Assembly: GCA_934630855.1 (NCBI GenBank)
Contig: CAKTWW010000006.1
Coordinates: 9,735-73,734 of the forward strand
DNA: 64,000 bases
Direction: 5' to 3'
DNA from: an uncultured Collinsella sp.
GTDB taxonomy: Bacteria; Actinomycetota; Coriobacteriia; Coriobacteriales; Coriobacteriaceae
In this document: positions 58,675-64,000 of the stretch, piece by piece
Numbering within the stretch: position 1 is the first letter of the stretch
Layout: every line of letters starts with the position of its first letter
Translations under genes and position numbers: made by a program
The notes under the pieces: generated by a model
Database searches by the model: none
Told to the model about the DNA's origin: nothing
What the model saw: only the letters and a program-made list of their open reading frames with translations

Positions 58675-59598
58675 ATGGCAAACGTTCTTGTCTTTGGCCA
58701 CCAGAACCCCGATAACGACGCCATCATGAGCGCCGTCGTCCTGTCTCAGCTGCTCAACCAGGTTGAGTATGCTGGCAACACTTACGAGGCCTGCGCCCTG
58801 GGCCAGCTTCCGGCCGAGTCCGCCAAGCTGCTCGCCGACGCCGGCATTGCCGAGCCCCGCGTGATCGAGTCCGTCGAGGCCGGTCAGCTCGTCGTCCTCA
58901 CCGACCACAACGAGTCCGCCCAGTCCGTCGCCGGCCTTAAGGACGCCACGGTCTTTGGCGTTGTCGACCATCACCGCATCGGCGACTTCGAGACCGCCGG
59001 CCCGCTGCACTACATCTGCCTGCCCTGGGGCTCCAGCTGCACCATCGTTACCAAGCTCGCCGGCGTGCTCGGCGTTGAGCTTTCCGATGTCCAGGCCAAG
59101 CTGCTGCTCTCGGCCATGATGACCGATACGCTCATGCTCAAGAGCCCCACCACCACCGATGTCGACCGCGCCGTCGCCGCCAAGCTCGGCGAGCAGGTGG
59201 GCGTCGACCCGGTCAAGTTTGGCATGGAGGTCTTCCTTACCCGTCCGTCCGGCTCCTTCACTGCTGCCGAGATGGTCGGCAACGACATCAAGATGTTCGA
59301 GCCCGCCGGCAAGAAGCTGCTCATCGGCCAGTATGAGACCGTCGACAAGACCCGTGCTCTCGGCATGATCGACGAGATCCGCGAGGCCATGCGCGCTTAT
59401 GCCGCCGAGAAGGGTGCCGACGGTATTGTCCTGTGCATTACCGACATCATGGAGGAGGGCTCGCAGGTCCTGCTCGAGGGCGAGACCGAGGCCGCTCAGA
59501 AGGGCCTGGGCATTGCCGACGAGCACGACGGCGTCTGGATGCCGGGCGTCCTCTCCCGTAAGAAGCAGGTCGCTGCCCCCATCATGGCCGCCTGCTAG
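58675..59598 (+). CDS. ppaC: Manganese-dependent inorganic pyrophosphatase (DHH family)
   Basis: A 307-residue family II pyrophosphatase that hydrolyses pyrophosphate to drive biosynthesis. The metal motifs are VFGHQNPDNDAIMSA, the DHH block VVDHHRIGDF and an active-site Asp in LTDHNE. The C-terminal DHHA2 domain holds SRKKQV, the substrate-binding SRKKQ motif. Length is typical. GTGGAGGATATCC precedes the ATG. It is followed by a strong terminator. Confidence 0.95.
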   Translation: MANVLVFGHQNPDNDAIMSAVVLSQLLNQVEYAGNTYEACALGQLPAESAKLLADAGIAEPRVIESVEAGQLVVLTDHNESAQSVAGLKDATVFGVVDHHRIGDFETAGPLHYICLPWGSSCTIVTKLAGVLGVELSDVQAKLLLSAMMTDTLMLKSPTTTDVDRAVAAKLGEQVGVDPVKFGMEVFLTRPSGSFTAAEMVGNDIKMFEPAGKKLLIGQYETVDKTRALGMIDEIREAMRAYAAEKGADGIVLCITDIMEEGSQVLLEGETEAAQKGLGIADEHDGVWMPGVLSRKKQVAAPIMAAC

Positions 59599-59616
59599 GT
59601 TCTCTTGACCTAACAC

Positions 59617-59658
59617 AACGACCGGATCGCGGACGCCCCGCGCTCCGGTCGTTTTTTT
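59617..59658 (+). terminator. Intrinsic terminator after ppaC
   Basis: AACGACCGGA pairs with TCCGGTCGTT around a GC-rich inner stem (GCGG/CCGC) and is followed by seven T residues. Confidence 0.92.
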
Positions 59659-59797
59659 GTGCACGGTGTCGCATCGTCTCTTGGACAGGCGCACCCGTGC
59701 CGTTGAGCAAATAATGTTCAACCTGTGGTTCCGCTTTTCGGCCGAGCTTGTGCGGTATCCGTGCAGGGTAGGCTAGATGCAAGCGTAATACGTTAGA

Positions 59798-59862
59798 GCG
59801 CGGCACCGCCGATTTGGCGGGCCGTGCTTTTTTAAGACGGGAGCCTTCCCGTGAAAGGAGCC
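59798..59862 (+). promoter_or_regulatory. Attenuator-like leader of nhaA
   Basis: A stem built from CGGCACCGCC and GGCGGGCCG is followed by six T residues (59828-59833), then a second hairpin GACGGGA/TTCCCGT ends at the AAAGGAG ribosome site. A terminator-like hairpin placed only 35 bases before the start codon suggests conditional termination of nhaA. It does not obviously match known cation riboswitches. Confidence 0.5.
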
Positions 59863-59866
59863 GCCC

Positions 59867-61225
59867 ATGGCAGCACCCGAGCAGCTGTTCAACGTTCGTG
59901 AGCGCAAGCGTTTTGAACGTCACGACATCTGGGAGCGCATCGCCGAGAACGGCACGATTTCGGCCGCCGTCATGGTCTTCGCCGCCATCGCCGCCGTTAT
60001 CTGCGCTAACACCGATGCCTACGAGGCCATCCATCACTTTTTGGAGACCCCGCTGTACGTGGGCCTGGGACATTTTACGGCCGGCCTCACCGTCGAGCTT
60101 TTCGTCAACGATTTCCTCATGGCGATCTTCTTTTTGCTGGTGGGCATCGAGCTTAAGTACGAGATGACGGTCGGCGAGCTCAAGAACCCGCGCCAGGCCA
60201 TGCTCCCCATGCTGGCCGCCGTGGGTGGCGTCGTCGTTCCTGCGTGCATCTACCTGATCTTTAACCATGCCGGCGCTCGTAACGGTTGGGCCATCCCCAT
60301 GGCAACCGATATCGCCTTTGCACTGGGCGTGCTGTCGCTTTTGGGCAATCGCGTGCCCAACGGCGTGCGCGTGTTCTTTTCGACGCTCGCTATCGCCGAC
60401 GACCTTATCTCCATCGCCGCCATCGCCATCTTCTACGGTCAGAGCCCCAATCCGTTTTGGTTGGGCGCCGCAGCGGTTGTGACCTGCGCACTCGTGTGGC
60501 TCAACAAGACACAGCACTATCGTCTCGCCCCGTATTCGGTGCTGGGCCTTGTGCTGTGGTTCTGCATGTTCAAGAGCGGTGTACATGCCACGCTCGCCGG
60601 CGTCATCCTGGCCTTTACCATCCCGGCCAAGTGCGGCGTCAAGCTCGATAGCCTGACCGATTGGCTGGGCGAGTGCCTGCCGCTGCTCGACGACCGCTAC
60701 GACGACGAGGCGCACATCCTGGGTCAGCACGACTTTACCGTTTCGACCACCAAGGTCGAGCGTGTCATGCACCGCGTGACCCCGCCGCTCATCCGCATGG
60801 AGCGCCTGATCTCCACGCCGGTCAACTTTGTGATCCTGCCGATCTTTGCATTTGTCAACGCGCAGGTTCGTTTGGTGGGCGTGGACATGAGCACGCTGCT
60901 CACCGATCCGGTGACGCTCGGTGTGTACTTTGGCATGCTGCTGGGCAAGCCGATTGGCATCTTTGGTATGACGTTCGCGCTGGTCAAGCTTAAGGCATGC
61001 GAGCTGCCGCGCAATGTTGACTGGCATATGATCGCCGGCGTGGGCATTCTGGGTGGTATCGGCTTTACCATGTCGATTCTTATCAGCGGTCTCGCCTTCC
61101 CGACGGCGCAGTTCGAGGTTCTGGCTGCCAAAGCCGCCATCCTTGCCGGTTCGGTCACCGCTGCCGTCCTCGGAATGATCTACATGAGTGTGGTCTGCAA
61201 ACACCCCGAGCCCAAAGACGAGTAA
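59867..61225 (+). CDS. nhaA: Na+/H+ antiporter NhaA
   Basis: A 452-residue antiporter that exports Na+ in exchange for protons. Family motifs include FFLLVGIELKYEMTVGEL, ATDIAFALGVLSLLG and the double aspartate LAIADDLISIAAIAIFY that binds Na+ and H+. Twelve membrane helices are expected. Compared with E. coli NhaA (388 residues) it has an N-terminal extension and a longer loop with acid and His residues around 265-300 (DDRYDDEAHILGQHD). AAAGGAG precedes the ATG, and a structured leader lies upstream. Confidence 0.95.
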   Translation: MAAPEQLFNVRERKRFERHDIWERIAENGTISAAVMVFAAIAAVICANTDAYEAIHHFLETPLYVGLGHFTAGLTVELFVNDFLMAIFFLLVGIELKYEMTVGELKNPRQAMLPMLAAVGGVVVPACIYLIFNHAGARNGWAIPMATDIAFALGVLSLLGNRVPNGVRVFFSTLAIADDLISIAAIAIFYGQSPNPFWLGAAAVVTCALVWLNKTQHYRLAPYSVLGLVLWFCMFKSGVHATLAGVILAFTIPAKCGVKLDSLTDWLGECLPLLDDRYDDEAHILGQHDFTVSTTKVERVMHRVTPPLIRMERLISTPVNFVILPIFAFVNAQVRLVGVDMSTLLTDPVTLGVYFGMLLGKPIGIFGMTFALVKLKACELPRNVDWHMIAGVGILGGIGFTMSILISGLAFPTAQFEVLAAKAAILAGSVTAAVLGMIYMSVVCKHPEPKDE

Positions 61226-61232
61226 AGACATT

Positions 61233-61271
61233 AAAAACGCCGCTTGTGAACACCATCACAGGCGGCGTTTT
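61233..61271 (+). terminator. Intrinsic terminator after nhaA
   Basis: AAAACGCCGCTTGTGA pairs with TCACAGGCGGCGTTTT around ACACCA, ending in a short T tract. It may also serve the convergent small gene. Confidence 0.88.
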
Positions 61272-61282
61272 AGTCATTGGGC

Positions 61283-61537
61283 TTATTCCACCGTTCCGTA
61301 GATGGCGCCCCAGCCGTGGGCGGCTAAGGCCGAGTTGAGTTGGTCGCAAAGTGACTGGCGGTCGTAGTAACCGGGCGGCAGCAGGTTGACGATCTCCATG
61401 AGGTCGGGCGCCAGGTCCAAGATCTCGGCCTGTACAATCAGGTCCAAGCGGTCGATGGCGTGGCGGTCGTAAAACAGCCCGTCGACTAGGCGCTGCAGGT
61501 CGCCGAACTCCTCGGCCTGAAACGAACCGTATTCCAT
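61283..61537 (-). CDS. Conserved-looking 84-residue hypothetical protein
   Basis: An acidic protein (MEYGSFQAEEFGDLQRLVDG and on) with a pattern of leucines and a terminal AAHGWGAIYGTVE. AAGGAGGC precedes the start. No domain was recognised and no membrane segment is present. It converges with nhaA and diverges from the aminotransferase gene. Confidence 0.65.
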   Translation of the reverse strand: MEYGSFQAEEFGDLQRLVDGLFYDRHAIDRLDLIVQAEILDLAPDLMEIVNLLPPGYYDRQSLCDQLNSALAAHGWGAIYGTVE

Positions 61538-61695
61538 AGTGCCTCCTTGGGAGAATGGCGCCGCTATATGGAGCGCGCGGTGATGCCGTAATTCATTGCG
61601 ATGGACTTAATCTATCACGGCTTCATAACGTTGCGGCGGTGGCGGTCTATACTTAGACGAACTGCAACGTACCGCTTCGCGAAAGGTCGCACCCC

Positions 61696-63000
61696 ATGCA
61701 GACGATCTACCAGAAGATGGAAACCACCGAACTCGACGCTGCCATCGAGGCACTCAAAGCCGAGGTTGCCGAGGTCAAGGCCAAGGGCCTGGCGCTTGAC
61801 ATGGCCCGCGGCAAGCCGTCGCCCGCCCAAGTGGACATCTCGCGCCCCATGCTCGATATCCTCAATGCCAATGCCGATCTGCACGATGGCAACGTCGACT
61901 GCTCCAACTACGGCTGCTTCGAGGGTATTCCCTCGGCACGCAAGTTGGCAGGGGAGTTCTTGGGCTGCCCCGCCGAGCAGACGCTCGTGCTGGGTTCGTC
62001 GAGCCTGCTGATCGAGCACGACATCGCCGGCATGTTCTGGCGTTGCGGTTCGTGCGGCAGCGAGCCCTGGGACGCCTACGAGGCCGCGCACGACGGCAAG
62101 AAGGTCAAGTTCCTGTGCCCTGTTCCCGGATACGACCGCCACTTTGGCATCACCGCCGACCTGGGCATCGAGAATATCCCCGTCGCGATGACCGGCAACG
62201 GTCCCGACATGGACGAGATCGAGCGCCTCGTTGCCGCCGACGATTCCATCAAGGGTATCTGGTGCGTGCCCAAGTATTCCAACCCCACGGGCATCACCTT
62301 TAGCGAGGACACCGTGCGCCGCCTGGTCGAGATGCCCACGGCCGCGCCCGATTTCCGCATCTTCTGGGATAACGCCTACTGCGTGCACGACCTGTACGAT
62401 GAGACCGACGAGCTCGCCAACATCTTTGATCTCGCTCGCGCGGCGGGCACCGAGGACCGCGTGGTGGCCTTCGCCTCGACGTCCAAGATCACCTTCCCGG
62501 GCGCCGGCATCGGCTTTATCGGTGCAAGCCCTGCAGTCATCGCCGAGTTCTCCAAGCGCCTGAAGGCCGGTCTGATCAGCGCCGACAAGCTCAACCAGCT
62601 GCGCCACGTGCGTTTCCTTCCCACCCTCGAGGCGGTCAAGGACCACATGAAGAAGCATGCCGAGTTCCTGCGCCCGCGCTTTGAGGCCGTCGAGCGCAAG
62701 CTCACCGAGGGCCTGGGCGACACGGGCTGCGCTACTTGGACGCATCCCCGCGGCGGTTACTTTGTGAGCTTCGACGGTCCCGAGGGCTCGGCTCAAAAGG
62801 TTGCCGCGCTTTGTGCCGAGCTGGGCGTTAAGCTTACGCCGGCTGGCGCCACCTGGCCCTATGGCAAGGACCCGCGCGACACCAACATCCGCATCGCGCC
62901 GAGCTACCCCACGGTCGAGGACCTGGAGGCCGCGCTCGACGTGCTGGTGTTGGCCGTTAAGCTCGTTGCCGCCGAGCAGGCACGCGCCGAGCGCGCCTAA
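61696..63000 (+). CDS. Class I/II aminotransferase, type Ic aspartate aminotransferase-like
   Basis: A 434-residue PLP enzyme. ALDMARGKPSPAQVD near the N terminus, YSNPTGITFS, the DNAYCVHDL cofactor Asp region and the Schiff-base Lys in ASTSKITFPGAGIGF identify the MocR-like/type Ic aspartate aminotransferase family. It ends with APSYPTVEDLEAALDVL. It probably interconverts aspartate and oxaloacetate with 2-oxoglutarate. It is followed after 51 bases by the STAS-domain gene. Confidence 0.9.
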   Translation: MQTIYQKMETTELDAAIEALKAEVAEVKAKGLALDMARGKPSPAQVDISRPMLDILNANADLHDGNVDCSNYGCFEGIPSARKLAGEFLGCPAEQTLVLGSSSLLIEHDIAGMFWRCGSCGSEPWDAYEAAHDGKKVKFLCPVPGYDRHFGITADLGIENIPVAMTGNGPDMDEIERLVAADDSIKGIWCVPKYSNPTGITFSEDTVRRLVEMPTAAPDFRIFWDNAYCVHDLYDETDELANIFDLARAAGTEDRVVAFASTSKITFPGAGIGFIGASPAVIAEFSKRLKAGLISADKLNQLRHVRFLPTLEAVKDHMKKHAEFLRPRFEAVERKLTEGLGDTGCATWTHPRGGYFVSFDGPEGSAQKVAALCAELGVKLTPAGATWPYGKDPRDTNIRIAPSYPTVEDLEAALDVLVLAVKLVAAEQARAERA

Positions 63001-63051
63001 CGCGCGGCTTCCCGTACTATCCGCACTTTCGATACGTAAAGGAGCGTATAC

Positions 63052-63366
63052 ATGGATTTGGGTATTTCCACCAACCCTACGCCGGAGCTCTACACCATTA
63101 AGGTGACCGGCGAGATCGATATCTCCAACGCTGACAGCCTGCGCAACGCCATCGACTTGGCGCTTGAGCAGCCCACCGAGGCTGTCGAACTCGATTTTGC
63201 CCAGGTGAGCTATATCGATTCGACGGGCATTGGCGTGCTTGTGGGCGCCGCACATCACGCGGTCGACCATGGCAAGCGTTTTAGCTGCACCAACGTGCAG
63301 CCCCCGGTGATGCGCGTGGTGCAGCTGCTGGGTGTCGACCAGGAGATTTCGATCACCGCGGCATAA
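63052..63366 (+). CDS. STAS-domain anti-sigma factor antagonist
   Basis: A 104-residue single STAS domain: VTGEIDISNADSLRNAIDL, then VSYIDSTGIGVLVGAAHHA with Ser57 at the position phosphorylated in SpoIIAA/RsbV. Such proteins bind an anti-sigma kinase when unphosphorylated and so free a sigma factor. No kinase or sigma gene is adjacent in the window. AAAGGAG precedes the ATG. Confidence 0.9.
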   Translation: MDLGISTNPTPELYTIKVTGEIDISNADSLRNAIDLALEQPTEAVELDFAQVSYIDSTGIGVLVGAAHHAVDHGKRFSCTNVQPPVMRVVQLLGVDQEISITAA

Positions 63367-63519
63367 GCTTTGCCCTAAAAGAGTCATGCCATTTGGCATA
63401 TGTTTGTGATGCGCTCGGATGTTTTGACGTCCGGGCGCTATACTTGACCGAATGAATAGACGAGTTCCGGCCGAATGGCGCGGTGCGGGCTCGACTCACA
63501 TCGAGCCTTGGAGGTATGT

Positions 63520-64000
63520 GTGTTTGGTATTGGAGAGGGTGAGCTGGCAATCATCCTGGTCTTCGGCTTTTTGCTGTTTGGCCCGGATAAGCTCCCGCAG
63601 ATGGGCCGCACGATCGGCCGTGCCATCCGTCAGTTCCGCGATACGCAGGAAAAGATGACGGCTGTTGTTCAGTCCGAGATTATCGACCCGGTAACCGAGG
63701 CCGCGTCTGCCCCGGTCAAGCCCAAGAAGGCTGCTGCCGACGATGATTCCGATGCGGATGAGGATGCCGCCGAGACGGCTGCGCCCGCCAAGAAGGAGAC
63801 CTTTGCCGAGCGTCGTGCCCGCCTTGCCGCCGAGAAGGCCGCAAGCGAGGGTGCCGCCGAGGGTGAGGGTGTCGCTGAGGAGGCAGAATCCGAGGGCGCC
63901 GAGCCCGAGTCCGCCGCCGACGACGCTGTCGAGCCCGAGCCCGTTGCAGAGCCGGAACCCGAACCCGAGCCGGCAGAACCCACGACGGCCGACCTGTATG
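63520..64000 (+). CDS. tatA: Twin-arginine translocase TatA/TatB-like subunit, 5' part
   Basis: The gene starts with GTG at 63520 behind TTGGAGG and runs off the window. The first residues are MFGIGEGELAIILVFGFLLF: a short periplasmic tip, one membrane helix and the FGPDKLP hinge followed by the amphipathic helix (GRTIGRAIRQFRDTQEKM). This is the TatA/TatB plan for exporting folded proteins. The tail after residue 50 is unusually long and acidic (Glu/Ala/Pro-rich), as seen in Coriobacterial members. TatA and TatB cannot be told apart here. Confidence 0.88.
   Translation, partial: MFGIGEGELAIILVFGFLLFGPDKLPQMGRTIGRAIRQFRDTQEKMTAVVQSEIIDPVTEAASAPVKPKKAAADDDSDADEDAAETAAPAKKETFAERRARLAAEKAASEGAAEGEGVAEEAESEGAEPESAADDAVEPEPVAEPEPEPEPAEPTTADLY

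Noticed and set aside
59798..59862. Known Li+/Na+ riboswitch upstream of nhaA
   Set aside because: The leader has only two simple hairpins and no recognisable conserved aptamer; an attenuator-like label is as far as the sequence goes.
1..64000. CRISPR arrays
   Set aside because: No series of regularly spaced direct repeats with unique spacers was seen; the 39-bp hipBA repeats are palindromic operators with only four units and no cas genes nearby.

Overview
The window reads as a stretch of a Coriobacteriia (Actinobacteriota) chromosome, most probably Collinsella. This is inferred from the high GC content of the core genes, short intergenic gaps, frequent GTG/TTG starts behind AGGAGG-type ribosome sites, and core genes with Coriobacterial features (long acidic TatA tail, uppP and pcrA with extra Ala/Pro/acidic inserts, DUF2207 protein, type Ic aspartate aminotransferase, DHH-type pyrophosphatase). 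No rRNA, CRISPR array, relaxase or phage structural gene was seen. One tRNA, Leu(TAA), lies near the left end.

Layout. 1-6.1 kb is core: the end of a Ppx/GppA gene, tRNA-Leu, a TPR-like membrane protein, a lone PTS IIB and a VOC protein, an OmpR-type two-component system led by a UBA/DUF4342 membrane protein, and a metallophosphatase. 6.4-8 kb is an AbiE-type toxin-antitoxin pair. 8-30.4 kb is an accessory island, richer in AT in places. It holds two catalytically dead methylase/specificity-like fusions on the minus strand, each diverging from a plus-strand gene set. The left set encodes a Zn-knuckle protein, a soluble VirD4/TraG-like coupling ATPase, a ClpP-like peptidase with an intact triad, and small proteins. 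The right set encodes three small membrane proteins and a ClpX-like AAA+ ATPase that keeps a ClpP-docking-type loop. Between them lie a type II restriction-modification pair, an RHH protein, a decayed IS1595-type element, a YraN-like remnant, an XRE regulator with palindromic operators, a DUF6076-like protein and a broken copy of its tail, and several small or membrane proteins.

30.2-35.2 kb holds a small acidic protein, a large sortase-anchored CAP-domain coiled-coil surface protein and small genes. 35.2-37.4 kb is a run of three calcineurin-like phosphatases. 37.4-64 kb is mostly housekeeping: gluQRS, DUF2207 protein, GNAT, purH, a BceRS-like two-component system, hipBA with four exactly phased operators, UspA, uppP, pcrA, a second AbiE-like pair between duplicated terminators, manA, a GntR regulator, a ROK sugar kinase, Mn-dependent pyrophosphatase, nhaA with an attenuator-like leader, an aminotransferase, a STAS protein and the start of tatA.

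The most promising undescribed system is the 8-30 kb set: an extra ClpP-like peptidase, a ClpX-like unfoldase with a VGF loop, an orphan coupling ATPase and two pseudo-methylase/specificity proteins. That these genes form one system is inference from layout and motifs. Several families of structured intergenic repeats are also present, including one pair whose outer stem arms differ in sequence yet each pair with themselves.
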